A DNA stretch of 64,000 bases, from contig JBEEFP010000078.1 in NCBI GenBank assembly GCA_041166085.1, positions 31,215 through 95,214 on the forward strand, in the 5' to 3' direction. Each line of letters starts with the position of its first letter. Positions within the stretch are counted from its first letter, which is position 1. Source of the DNA: JBEEFP01 sp041166085. Lineage in GTDB: Bacteria > Actinomycetota > Acidimicrobiia > Acidimicrobiales > JAFATL01. The notes under the pieces were generated by a model. That model did no database searches, was not told the origin of the DNA, and worked only from the letters and a program-made list of their open reading frames with translations. Shown piece by piece: positions 16,772 to 24,561 of the stretch. Position numbers and translations under genes: made by a program.

Positions 16772-17871
16772 GGCGCGACGTCCTCCCACGAGGTGAAGCC
16801 GGACTGAACGTGGGGGCCGAGGGCGCCGAACTCGAAGAGGCCCCAGCCCGTCTCGCCGTGGGCTTCGAAGCGGGCCAGGTTGTCGACCAGGTTGAAGCGC
16901 GAGTCGGGCGGGTTCGCATCGATGTCATACGTCCGGGACTCGACCTTGAGCGGTCCCTGGTACATCCCGTGACGCCAGTCGGGCTCCATGCCGCCGTAGC
17001 CGGTGCCGAGCATCAGCCACAGGGGGACGACGGGGGTGACGTGCACGTCGAGGGGACGGTTGCCCGGCGCAGTGAACCGCAGGGTGGCGCGCCGCACGAA
17101 GCGTGTGCCGCGGTCGAACTCGAGCTCGTATTCGGGGCGGCCCAGTGATTCCGTCGGCCGGCCGTCGTGCCAGACGCGCACCGCCTCTTCCAGGATGCGC
17201 GTGCCGTCGGTCTCCTCCTGGGTGATCGCCAGGATGGAGTGGTCGGCGAACTGGAACGGCGCGTAGATCCAGAAGAAGCCCTGGGGCTCCCCCGCCGCCG
17301 CGATCCCGGGCGGCTCGGGCTCGCCCACCGGGCGGATGCCCCACGAGCGGTCGCGCGTGCCCCACCAACGATCGGGCGTGATGGCGAACTCCTCGTCGCC
17401 GACCCGCAACCGCCCGCTCCATCGGCCCGTCTGGGCCAATCGCATGCTGTCGAAGAAGACGCGGTCGTTGCGGCGCTGGTAGTGCCGGGGCTCCTCATGG
17501 GCGACGTGGGAGCCCTCGAAGACCGCGTCCAGCTCGATGGGTCCCTCGCCCCGTTCACACGTGACGCGCAACCGCTTCAGTCCCTCGAGCACCTCGACGG
17601 CGATCGGTCCCACCGAGGTGTCCATGCGGTCGACCCCGAGCTCACGCGACGCGCGCACCACGTGGTGCTTGCCGTTGCGCATGACCGCGACGAACGCGTC
17701 GACGACACCGAGGTTGGGGTACTGGCCGACCCCGGCCAGCAGGAACAGATCGTCACCGCACGGCCCGAGGTTGAAGTAGTAGCGGTCGTAGAAGTTGCGG
17801 TCGCTGGTCGCGACGTGGCGCATGACCTCCGACGTCTGGTGGATGGGATAGTCGTCGAGGGGAGAGAGCAT
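16768..17871 (-). CDS. Uncharacterised lipocalin-like (CrtC/AttH-related) protein
   Basis: 367 residues, no signal peptide or membrane segment. The sequence resembles the double-calycin-like proteins annotated DUF7064/DUF7065 or distantly as hydroxyneurosporene dehydratase/AttH; recurrent features are FNLGPCGDDLFLLAGVGQYP near the start, DRWWGTRDRSWGIRPVG, and the C-terminal GYGGMEPDWRHGMYQG. Such genes often accompany APH-like kinases and ACADs in actinobacterial lipid loci. It overlaps the upstream APH-like gene (TGATG) and should be co-expressed with it. I cannot assign a reaction; carotenoid or steroid binding or hydration are both only possibilities. Confidence 0.75.
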   Translation of the reverse strand: MLSPLDDYPIHQTSEVMRHVATSDRNFYDRYYFNLGPCGDDLFLLAGVGQYPNLGVVDAFVAVMRNGKHHVVRASRELGVDRMDTSVGPIAVEVLEGLKRLRVTCERGEGPIELDAVFEGSHVAHEEPRHYQRRNDRVFFDSMRLAQTGRWSGRLRVGDEEFAITPDRWWGTRDRSWGIRPVGEPEPPGIAAAGEPQGFFWIYAPFQFADHSILAITQEETDGTRILEEAVRVWHDGRPTESLGRPEYELEFDRGTRFVRRATLRFTAPGNRPLDVHVTPVVPLWLMLGTGYGGMEPDWRHGMYQGPLKVESRTYDIDANPPDSRFNLVDNLARFEAHGETGWGLFEFGALGPHVQSGFTSWEDVAP

Positions 17872-18956
17872 CAGGCGGGGTCTCCGGGCGGGGGCAGGTC
17901 CAGCATCTTGGCCAGCAGCTGGGTGGGCGTGTTGTTGGTCTCGAAGTCGGAGTCGGCCTCCATGAACCCGTACTCCACGATCATCTGCGCCAGCCGGATC
18001 ATGATCACCGAGAATCGGAAGGCGGCGAAGACCTCGTAGTAGTCGACGTGCTCGGAGCTGCGGCCGCTGAGGCGCTCGTAGCGCGCCACCGTCTCCTCGC
18101 GCGATGGGAACCCCGGCAACCGCGGCGTGTTCAGCCCCTCACTGTGGTGGCGGTCGAGGAACAGGTACCAGGCCAGGTCCTGGACGGGGTTGCCGAGGGT
18201 GACCATCTCCCAGTCGAGCACCGCCGCGCACCGGCCCTCGGCGAACATGATGTTGCCGATCCGCGCGTCGCCCCAGCACAAGCCGACGCGATCGTCGTCG
18301 TCGGGGCGGTTGGCCTCCAGCCACGCCAGTCCTGCCTCGGTCGTCGGCTGGGGCTTTCCGCGCGCGGCCCACTCGAGGTAGGCGCGGTAGTAGGCGAGCT
18401 GCTGACCGAGGCCGGCCTTGCCCCGCTCGGGCCGGTCGAGGGCGTCGAGGCCGAGGGCCCGCCAGTCCAGGCGGTGCACGGCGGCCATGGCGTCCACGCC
18501 GGCCCACCACACCGACGCCTGTTCGTCGGGCGTCGTGTCGAGCAACCACCCCTCCATCGTGTAGGGCGGGTTGTCGCTCGGGACCCTGCCGTCGATCTTG
18601 CTCATGACGAAGAACGGCGCGCCCAGGACGGACTCGTCGCCCTCGTACCAGTGCACCTGGGGCACGGGCACGTCGGTGCCGGCCAACGCGCGCATGACGT
18701 GGAACTGGGTCTCGAACTCGGGCTCGTAGAAGAGCTGATAGCCGGTCGGCGCCACGCGCGCGACGAAGCCCTCGGTGCGCCACGCGCCTCGTGTGCGCCA
18801 CGTGGCGTCGAACAGCAGCGTCTCGCTCGAGAAACCCGTCAACGACGGCGTGGTGATCGTCGAGATGTCGACCGACGGGGCGTCGAGCTGTGCGGCCAGC
18901 CACGAAGCCAGCGTGGTGCGGGTCTGTTCGAGGTCGCGCTGGGCGGGGACGGGCAT
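17871..18956 (-). CDS. APH-family phosphotransferase
   Basis: 361 residues with the aminoglycoside phosphotransferase/choline-kinase fold. The Brenner-type catalytic loop is CWGDARIGNIMF and the metal-binding DFG equivalent is AVLDWEMVTLGNP; the lysine/ATP region is GFVARVAPTG. Proteins of this subfamily cluster with acyl-CoA dehydrogenases in actinobacteria (FadE36-like neighbours) and probably phosphorylate a small molecule or carrier rather than an antibiotic. The coding order is SDR, then this gene, then the lipocalin-like gene, all on the minus strand. Confidence 0.85.
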   Translation of the reverse strand: MPVPAQRDLEQTRTTLASWLAAQLDAPSVDISTITTPSLTGFSSETLLFDATWRTRGAWRTEGFVARVAPTGYQLFYEPEFETQFHVMRALAGTDVPVPQVHWYEGDESVLGAPFFVMSKIDGRVPSDNPPYTMEGWLLDTTPDEQASVWWAGVDAMAAVHRLDWRALGLDALDRPERGKAGLGQQLAYYRAYLEWAARGKPQPTTEAGLAWLEANRPDDDDRVGLCWGDARIGNIMFAEGRCAAVLDWEMVTLGNPVQDLAWYLFLDRHHSEGLNTPRLPGFPSREETVARYERLSGRSSEHVDYYEVFAAFRFSVIMIRLAQMIVEYGFMEADSDFETNNTPTQLLAKMLDLPPPGDPA

Positions 18957-18988
18957 CTAGGAGAGGAACTGTTGCACGAACTCGGTTC

Positions 18989-19711
18989 TCAACGCTTCCC
19001 GATCATGCGCCGGTACAGACGCGGGCTCAGACTGCGCACAACCGGGGCGAGCACGGCCACCCGCGCTGCGTTGATGTCGATGGCGGGCCCACCCATGCGC
19101 GCCAGGGTCAACCTGCTCACCTGCTCGACCGTGCGGCGCGCCGCCTTGGGCGGCGACGCCATGCCGTCGTCCACCGCACCTTGCCCCATGGCCGTCGGCA
19201 CCCATCCGGGGTAGAGGACGTGCACGTGCACGCCACGGCGCCTGACCTCGTGCGCCACCGACTCGGTGAAGGCGGAGAGGGCCGCCTTCGACGCCGCGTA
19301 CGCAGGCGTGCCCGCCGTGGGCGCCCTGCCGCTGTCCGACGACACGTTGACGACGACGCCGTGGCCGCGAGCCACCATGCCCGGCACCACCGCGAGCGTG
19401 CCCGTCACCGCCGCGAAGAAATTCGTCTCGAAGATGCGCCGGTACACGTGGAGGTCACCGTCGAGGGCCGACGCTCGCTCCTCGGTGCCGGCCGCCTGCA
19501 CGAGCACGTCCACCGGCTCGAGCTGTGCGAGCGCGGCGCGGTAGGCGTCGGTGTCGCTCACGTCGCATTGCACGCTCGCCACGCCTTGGCTCGGACGGCG
19601 CGCCAGGCCGGCGACGTCGGCCCCCGCGGCGGCCAGGTCGAGGGCGATGCGGGCGCCGATGCCCGACGAGGCGCCGGTGACGACGGCGCGCAGTCCGGCG
19701 AACGATTTCAC
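18989..19711 (-). CDS. Short-chain dehydrogenase/reductase
   Basis: 240 residues with the GTG start at 19711, which overlaps the TGA of the upstream ACAD (GTGA). Cofactor motif VVTGASSGIGARIAL is at residues 9-23; catalytic residues are the serine in VNVSSDSG and the Y-x3-K of YAASKAAL. An arginine pair after the cofactor strand (LARRP) suggests NADP(H). It is the second gene of an ACAD-SDR-kinase-lipocalin operon. The C-terminal LSPRLYRRMIGKR is basic and may be membrane-associated. The substrate is unknown. Confidence 0.9.
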   Translation of the reverse strand: MKSFAGLRAVVTGASSGIGARIALDLAAAGADVAGLARRPSQGVASVQCDVSDTDAYRAALAQLEPVDVLVQAAGTEERASALDGDLHVYRRIFETNFFAAVTGTLAVVPGMVARGHGVVVNVSSDSGRAPTAGTPAYAASKAALSAFTESVAHEVRRRGVHVHVLYPGWVPTAMGQGAVDDGMASPPKAARRTVEQVSRLTLARMGGPAIDINAARVAVLAPVVRSLSPRLYRRMIGKR

Positions 19712-20880
19712 TTGCGGGGAAGGCCCAGCACCCGCTCGGCGATGATGTTGCGCTGGATCTCGCTGGTGCCGCCGGCGATGGTGGAGCCGAACGCCCGTAG
19801 GTAGAAGTCGAGCCACGACCCGGTTCGGAGCACCGTCGGGCCGTTGATCGACTGGTCGACGGCATCGGCGCCGAGGAGCTCAGAACCGACCAGGGCCATG
19901 CGCCGCTGGGTCTCGCTGCCGTACAGCTTGAGGATCGAGTGCTCGGGCGCCGACTTCCCTTGCGCGTACTTGGCAAAGCCGCGGTAGCCCATGAGCATCA
20001 TCGCCTGCGCGTCGGCCCACAGGGTCGCGACCTGGTCCCGGATGCGGGCGTCGGCGCCGCGGTCCTTGGCCAGTTGGACGAGGGCGTCCGCCGCCCGCAT
20101 GAGGTTCTGCGCGTTCTGCACCCAGAGCATGGCCCGCTCGTGCGCGAGCGACCCCTGGGTGATGGCCCACCCGCCGTTCAGGTCACCGAGCAAGTTCTGG
20201 CGCGGCACCACGACGTCGGTGAAGAACACCTCGTTGAAGTCGGCGTACTGCGGGTCGGTGAGCTCGGGCAGCGGCCGGCACGTGATCCCGGGCGACTTCA
20301 TGTCGATGATCAGGGCGCTGATGCCCTTGTGCTTCGGCGCGTCGGGGTCGGTGCGCACGTAACAGATGCACCAGTCGGCATGGTGAGCGCCCGACGTCCA
20401 CACCTTCTGGCCGTTGACGACGAAGCTGTCGCCGTCCTGCACGGCGCGGGTCGACAGTCCGGCCAGGTCGCTGCCCGCGCCGGGCTCGCTCATGCCGATG
20501 CACCAGCCGATCTCCGCCCGCAGTGTGGGGAGGGCCAACTGCTGCTTCTGGTCCTCGGTGCCGTAGTCGAGGATGGACGGCGCGGCGATGCCGAGCCCCT
20601 GCGGATTGGTGGTGCGGGGCAGGTCGCGGCGGGCCAGCTCCTCGAAGTACATCATCTGCTGTGTCGGTCCCGCGTTGCGGCCGCCGAGCTCGGGCGGCCA
20701 GCCCGGCACGAGGTATCCGGCGTCGAACAGGCGGCGCTGCCAGGCGCGCGCCCACGGGGGCAGATCGGCGCTGGAGTGCTTGGCCGAGCGCAGCTCGTCG
20801 GGCGTCGGCGCGTTGTCCGCCAACCACTCGATGAGCTCGGCGCGGAAGGCCTCGTCCTCGGCGTCGTACCGGAGTCGCAT
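19708..20880 (-). CDS. Acyl-CoA dehydrogenase (long type) of a divergent pair
   Basis: 390 residues: MSEPGAGSDLAGLSTRA and NGQKVWTSGAHHADW in the middle domain and GGTSEIQRNIIAERVLGLPRK at the end, all standard. The N-terminus MRLRYDAEDEAFRAEL identifies the long class. It is divergent from a short-type ACAD across 28 bases; a TATGGT hexamer (20894-20889, minus strand) lies 8 bases before its ATG. It is likely the FAD-binding half of a heteromeric enzyme with the divergent gene. Downstream in the operon come an SDR, an APH-like kinase and the lipocalin-like protein. Confidence 0.92.
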   Translation of the reverse strand: MRLRYDAEDEAFRAELIEWLADNAPTPDELRSAKHSSADLPPWARAWQRRLFDAGYLVPGWPPELGGRNAGPTQQMMYFEELARRDLPRTTNPQGLGIAAPSILDYGTEDQKQQLALPTLRAEIGWCIGMSEPGAGSDLAGLSTRAVQDGDSFVVNGQKVWTSGAHHADWCICYVRTDPDAPKHKGISALIIDMKSPGITCRPLPELTDPQYADFNEVFFTDVVVPRQNLLGDLNGGWAITQGSLAHERAMLWVQNAQNLMRAADALVQLAKDRGADARIRDQVATLWADAQAMMLMGYRGFAKYAQGKSAPEHSILKLYGSETQRRMALVGSELLGADAVDQSINGPTVLRTGSWLDFYLRAFGSTIAGGTSEIQRNIIAERVLGLPRK

Positions 20881-20888
20881 CGGCCGCG

Positions 20889-20894
20889 ACCATA
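20889..20894 (-). promoter_or_regulatory. Putative -10 element of the ACAD operon
   Basis: TATGGT on the minus strand, 8 bases before the ATG at 20880. The whole divergent gap is 28 bases, so both ACAD promoters must overlap coding sequence; TACTCA (20893-20898) is a weaker candidate for the plus-strand gene. Confidence 0.4.
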
Positions 20895-20908
20895 CTCACG
20901 GTTCGCAC

Positions 20909-21784
20909 ATGGACCTCGACCTCACCCCCGACCAGCAGCTCCTCCAGCAGACGGTGCGCCGCTTCCTCGCCGACGACGGTGGATGGACCGGTCTCGTCGA
21001 CCTCGGTGTCGTCGGCCTGCTCGGCGACGGCGGGTCCATGGTGGACGCCGGCGTGGTCGCCATGGAGACGGGTCGGGCCCTCTACCCGGGACCGTGGATC
21101 TCGACCGCGGTGGCAGCTGCATCGTTCGTTCCCGACCTCGGTGACCGCATCGCCACGGTGGCCTTCGACGGGGTCGACTTCGTGGCCGACGCGTGCGAGG
21201 CCGACGTACTGGTGGTCGTCGACGCCGACGGCGTCTCCGTGGTGGAGGACTTCACCGCCGAGCCCCTGCCGACCATCGACCCGAGCCGGTCGTGGGGACG
21301 CGTGACCGCGCGGTCGTCCGGCCGTGCGCTCGAGCGCGCCGACGTGGACCTCGCACGCGACCGCACCCTGGCCGCGTGGGTGGCCGACGGTGTCGGCGCG
21401 GCCGAGCGGCTGCTCGAGATGAGCGTCGCCTATGCCAAGGAACGGGTGCAGTTCGACAAGCCCATCGGGTCGTTCCAGGCCGTGCAGCACATGTGCGCCG
21501 ACATGCTGCGCACCGTCGAGCAGGCCCGGGCCGGCGCCTGGTACGCGCTGTGGGCGTGCGACGCCGCCGAGCCCGACGAGCGACGCCGGGCCGCCGCCAT
21601 GGCCCAGGCCTTCGCGTCGGCCGACCTGCCCCAGGTCGGTTTCGACGCCATCCAGGTCCACGGCGGCGTCGGCTACACCTGGGAGAGCGACGTCCACCGC
21701 TACGCCAAGCGGCTCCTCACCCTCGCCCAGACCATGGGGACCGCCGACGACCACCTCGACCGCCTCGCCGACCTCCTTCCCTGA
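20909..21784 (+). CDS. Acyl-CoA dehydrogenase, short type of a divergent pair
   Basis: 291 residues starting at the ATG at 20909, giving MDLDLTPDQQLLQQTVRRFL. It is shorter than the other short-type ACADs here (311, 329, 357) because the N-terminal and middle domains are trimmed. C-terminal signature AKERVQFDKPIGSFQAVQH followed by VHGGVGYTWESDVHRYAKR is clear. Expected to pair with the 390-residue ACAD transcribed from the other side of the 28-base gap. Its end is followed by a hairpin shared with the convergent Ltp2-like operon. Confidence 0.88.
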   Translation: MDLDLTPDQQLLQQTVRRFLADDGGWTGLVDLGVVGLLGDGGSMVDAGVVAMETGRALYPGPWISTAVAAASFVPDLGDRIATVAFDGVDFVADACEADVLVVVDADGVSVVEDFTAEPLPTIDPSRSWGRVTARSSGRALERADVDLARDRTLAAWVADGVGAAERLLEMSVAYAKERVQFDKPIGSFQAVQHMCADMLRTVEQARAGAWYALWACDAAEPDERRRAAAMAQAFASADLPQVGFDAIQVHGGVGYTWESDVHRYAKRLLTLAQTMGTADDHLDRLADLLP

Positions 21785-21837
21785 CCGACTTTTGCAAAGA
21801 AAAGGGGAATAGAGCCCCCGAACTGCCGAAAAGTCGG
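21785..21837. terminator. Bidirectional terminator hairpin
   Basis: CCGACTTTT (21785-21793) and AAAAGTCGG (21829-21837) are perfect complements; an inner GGGG/CCCC pairing (21804-21807 with 21814-21817) can form a second stem inside the loop. Because the outer arms end in T and A runs, a U tract is available in both directions. It lies between convergent genes ending at 21784 and 21863. Confidence 0.65.
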
Positions 21838-21862
21838 GGCGGGGCCGGGCGGACGGACCAGG

Positions 21863-23041
21863 TCAGCGGGGAGCGGTGAGCAGCAGGCACCCGGCGAGGG
21901 GGCCGCCGCCGGCCGCGGCCACCGCCACCTCGGGGTTGTCGGGGACCTGGCGGTCGCCGCCCTGGCCGCGGAGTTGCACGACGGCCTCGTGCAGGAACCC
22001 GTAGCCGTGCAGGCGGCCGGCCGACAGCTGGCCGCCGTGGGTGTTGAGCGGCAGCTCGCCGTCGAGGGCGATCCGCCGGCCCCCCTCGATGAAGGGCCCA
22101 CCCTCTCCCTTGCCGCAGAACCCGAGGGACTCGAGCCACGTCAGCGCGAGGAAGCTGAACCCGTCGTAGAGCTCGACGACGTCGACGTCGGCCGGCGTGA
22201 GGTCGGTGTGCTCCCAGAGGGAGGCGCCCGCGTCGCGCGCCGCCATCGTGGTGAGGTCGTCGAACTGGTCCCACGACGGACGGCCTCGAATGGCCGACCC
22301 CACTGTCTCGACACCGACGCCGGGAACGGTGCCGGCGCGGGAGATGATCACCGCGGTGCTGCCGTCGGCGGGAACGTCGCAGTCGTAGAGGCAGAGGGGC
22401 TCGGAGATCATGCGGACGTCGAGGTAGTCGTCAAGCGTCATGGGCTCGCGGTAGACGGCCTTGGGGTTCAGCCCCGCGTTGCGCCTGCCGTTGACCGCGA
22501 TCTGCCCGAGCTGCTCGCGCGTCGTGCCGAACTCATGGAAGTGGCGCTGGGCGTACATGGCGATCCAGTTGGCGGCCGACGGCGCGCCCCACGGCAGCGT
22601 CCACTGCATGAAGTTGCCCATGCGCACGCCGCTACCGCCCCCGCCACCGCGCATGCCGGGCATGGCCGACGCCCGCCCCTTCTCCCCCTGGGCGGTCGCC
22701 TCCCACACGGTGCGAAAGCACAGCACGTGGTTGCACAGTCCTTGGGCGACCGCCAGACAGGCGTTGATCACCGATCCGAGCTGGCCGGGCAGCTCCATGC
22801 CACCGGTGAACCAGTTGAGGTTGAGTCGTAGTGCGTCCTGCACCTCGGTGATGCCACCACCCGAGAAGCCGGGGGGCGTGTCCATGTTCCCGGGGTAGGT
22901 CGCGAGCCCGTCGATGTCGTCCCGCGTGAGTCCCGCGTCGGAGATGGCCTCGAGGCACGCATCGACGGTGAGGGCCATCGGGTCGATGTTGAGGCGGCGG
23001 CCGACCGCGGACTGGCCGATGCCACTGACGACGGCGTCCAC
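21863..23041 (-). CDS. Thiolase-fold retro-aldolase, Ltp2-like
   Basis: 392 residues, GTG start at 23041, one base after the stop of the upstream DUF35 gene. It belongs to the Ltp2 branch: tyrosines sit at Y292 (VVELYDGFSFL) and Y347 (RLHGYGFLHEA), close to the catalytic Y294 and Y344 I recall for Ltp2. NTHGGQLSAGRLHG is the matching C-terminal loop. The classical thiolase cysteine is not evident (the local cysteine C95 lies in SVINACLAV). Expected reaction: retro-aldol cleavage of a 3-hydroxy tertiary acyl-CoA to a ketone and a short acyl-CoA, in complex with a DUF35 protein. Confidence 0.85.
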   Translation of the reverse strand: MDAVVSGIGQSAVGRRLNIDPMALTVDACLEAISDAGLTRDDIDGLATYPGNMDTPPGFSGGGITEVQDALRLNLNWFTGGMELPGQLGSVINACLAVAQGLCNHVLCFRTVWEATAQGEKGRASAMPGMRGGGGGSGVRMGNFMQWTLPWGAPSAANWIAMYAQRHFHEFGTTREQLGQIAVNGRRNAGLNPKAVYREPMTLDDYLDVRMISEPLCLYDCDVPADGSTAVIISRAGTVPGVGVETVGSAIRGRPSWDQFDDLTTMAARDAGASLWEHTDLTPADVDVVELYDGFSFLALTWLESLGFCGKGEGGPFIEGGRRIALDGELPLNTHGGQLSAGRLHGYGFLHEAVVQLRGQGGDRQVPDNPEVAVAAAGGGPLAGCLLLTAPR

Positions 23042-23042
23042 G

Positions 23043-23459
23043 TCAATCCCCCGCCGGTTCGAAGAACGGAAGCCACGTGTCGCCGCCGTACTCCTCGAAG
23101 ACGACGCGTACGGGCATGCCGATGCGCACCTCGTCGGGCGGGCACCCGACGATGTTGGTCATGAGCCGCACCGACGGCTGCTCGGCGATCTCCACGATGG
23201 CGATGGCGTAGGGCGGGTCGAGTCCGGGGTACCAGGGCTGGTGATTGATGGTGTACGTCGCGACGGTCGCCCGGCCCGACACCGCCTCGGGTTCGAGGTT
23301 GCGGCTCAGGCACACCGGGCAGACGGGCGACGGCGGGTGGACGTAAGTGCCGTCGTCCTGGCAGCGCAGAAACCGCAGCCGGCCGTCCTTCCCGCTCGTC
23401 CAGAAGAACTCGTTGGTGTCGTCCAGCCGCGGCAGGACGCGGAAGGGCTGCTCACTCAT
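23043..23459 (-). CDS. DUF35 protein (ChsH2 C-domain-like) 1
   Basis: 138 residues. Ribbon cysteines are C33, C47 and C50 in RCQDD...PVCPVC; the expected fourth ligand (position 36) is an aspartate, so zinc binding may be altered. The OB-fold half contains ATVATYTINHQPW and MPVRVVFEEYGG. It is tightly packed between the Ltp2-like gene and another DUF35 gene. In M. tuberculosis the equivalent DUF35 is fused to a MaoC domain (ChsH2), whereas here MaoC and DUF35 are separate genes. It probably forms the Ltp2 complex. Confidence 0.86.
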   Translation of the reverse strand: MSEQPFRVLPRLDDTNEFFWTSGKDGRLRFLRCQDDGTYVHPPSPVCPVCLSRNLEPEAVSGRATVATYTINHQPWYPGLDPPYAIAIVEIAEQPSVRLMTNIVGCPPDEVRIGMPVRVVFEEYGGDTWLPFFEPAGD

Positions 23460-23463
23460 GGCG

Positions 23464-23859
23464 TCACGCGGGCCGGAAGATGGGCGCGGTGATCTCCTCG
23501 GTGTCCTGCCTGAAGTCGACGACGAGGGGCATGCCGATGGCGAGGGAGTCGATGTCGCAGTCCTCGACGTTGGTCATCATGCGCGGGCCCTCCTCGAGGT
23601 CCACGATGGCCGCCACGTAGGGCACGCGCTCGGGCCAGGGCGGCAGGTCGTTCCTGCGCACCACCGACCACGTGTACAGCGTGGCCCGGCCGCTGGCCTC
23701 CTCCCAGGAGACGTCCTCGCTCCAGCAGTGCGGGCAGAAGTCACGCGGATAGAAGTAGGCCCGCTTGCACGCGTTGCAGCGCCGGATGAGGAGCTTGCCG
23801 TCCCGCGCCGCATCCCAGTACGGCTTCGTCTCCGGGTCGGGAGTCGGGATGTTGCTCAA
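23464..23859 (-). CDS. DUF35 protein (ChsH2 C-domain-like) 2
   Basis: 131 residues with a complete four-cysteine ribbon (C28, C31, C42, C45 in RRCNACKRAYFYPRDFCPHC). The TTG start at 23859 is chosen because it overlaps the TGA of the MaoC gene (TTGA) and gives the family-like MSNIPTPDPETKPYWDA; longer forms in this frame are non-homologous read-through. OB-fold strands ATLYTWSVVRR and MPLVVDFRQ follow. It is the better zinc-binding candidate of the two DUF35 proteins and may be the Ltp2 partner, or may serve the MaoC hydratase. Confidence 0.86.
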   Translation of the reverse strand: MSNIPTPDPETKPYWDAARDGKLLIRRCNACKRAYFYPRDFCPHCWSEDVSWEEASGRATLYTWSVVRRNDLPPWPERVPYVAAIVDLEEGPRMMTNVEDCDIDSLAIGMPLVVDFRQDTEEITAPIFRPA

Positions 23860-24287
23860 GGCCGGGCGGGGAGCGCGGCGGTAGCCGACCCGGCCACCTT
23901 GACCTCGCCCTCCTCGTTGATCAACTCGCACTCGAACTCGACGAGTCGGTCGCCGCCGTCCTCCTTCTTGGACGTGACGACGTTGCGACTCACCAGCACC
24001 TCGCCCGGCCACGTCTGCTTGGCGAACCGAACCTGGAAGCGGCGCAGGCTGCCGACGCCCACGTAGTTGGTGAGCGACGTGGCCAGGAGACCGGCCGAGA
24101 ACATGCCGTGGCCGAAGACACTGGGCAGGCCGGCCGCCGTCGCCTTGGTGTCGTCGTGGTGCATCGGATTGAAGTCGCCGGACGCACCCGCGTACATGAC
24201 GAGGTCGGTGCGGGTCAGCTCGTGGCGCAGCTCGGGGGCGGTGTCGCCCTCCTTGACGTCGTCGAAGTACAGCGTGTCGTCGGCCAT
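23856..24287 (-). CDS. MaoC-like enoyl-CoA hydratase (ChsH1-like)
   Basis: 143 residues, single hot-dog domain. The hydratase 2 motif is readable as GASGDFNPMHHDDTKA, with the catalytic aspartate and histidine in place, followed by GHGMFSAGLL. It heads the Ltp2 operon: MaoC, DUF35, DUF35, Ltp2. ChsH1 acts with the MaoC half of ChsH2 in steroid degradation; no second MaoC gene is seen here, so this one may be a homodimer or find a partner elsewhere. The ATG at 24287 lies 7 bases after a TTAGAG -10, with a palindromic operator over the -35. Confidence 0.88.
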   Translation of the reverse strand: MADDTLYFDDVKEGDTAPELRHELTRTDLVMYAGASGDFNPMHHDDTKATAAGLPSVFGHGMFSAGLLATSLTNYVGVGSLRRFQVRFAKQTWPGEVLVSRNVVTSKKEDGGDRLVEFECELINEEGEVKVAGSATAALPARP

Positions 24288-24294
24288 GCCCGGA

Positions 24295-24326
24295 CTCTAA
24301 CGAATGACCTGACGGGTCGTCAGGTC
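24295..24326 (-). promoter_or_regulatory. Promoter of the MaoC-Ltp2 operon with a 21-bp palindromic operator
   Basis: GACCTGAC (24306-24313) and GTCAGGTC (24319-24326) are perfect inverted repeats around GGGTC. Read on the minus strand, -35 CTGACG (24323-24318), 17 bases, -10 TTAGAG (24300-24295) and the ATG at 24287 give a near-leaderless promoter. The palindrome would cover the -35, as for a TetR-type repressor. It is not a KstR box (no AAC/GTT core). The cognate regulator is not known. Confidence 0.65.
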
Positions 24327-24331
24327 GACGC

Positions 24332-24556
24332 TCAGCTCGACGCCGGCTCCTCGCCGACCCGGATGGCGTTCACGGGGCAGTTGGTGGCGGCCAGCTGCAC
24401 CGTCTCCTCGGGCTCACCCTCGGGGTCGATCACGATGGCAATGCCTTCCCCGTCGTGGTCGAACACCCCGGGCGCCCACATCGAGCAGTTGCCCGAGGCC
24501 ATGCACCGACCCCTGTCGACCTCGATGCGCACGCCCACGAACCGAAGACTATTCAT
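24332..24556 (-). CDS. [3Fe-4S]-type ferredoxin
   Basis: 74 residues from ATG 24556; a GTG at 24532 (MRIEVDRGRC) gives a 66-residue protein with a more usual N-terminus and leaves more room for a promoter, because the divergent crotonase starts only 5 bases from the ATG. Three cluster cysteines are seen: C18 and C24 in RCMASGNC, and C60 in TNCPVNAI, with alanine-type replacement of one ligand as in P450-partner ferredoxins. Likely electron carrier to a cytochrome P450; the P450 in this window (42991) is 18 kb away. It precedes the MaoC-Ltp2 promoter on the same strand. Confidence 0.88.
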   Translation of the reverse strand: MNSLRFVGVRIEVDRGRCMASGNCSMWAPGVFDHDGEGIAIVIDPEGEPEETVQLAATNCPVNAIRVGEEPASS

Positions 24557-24561
24557 GGGAC

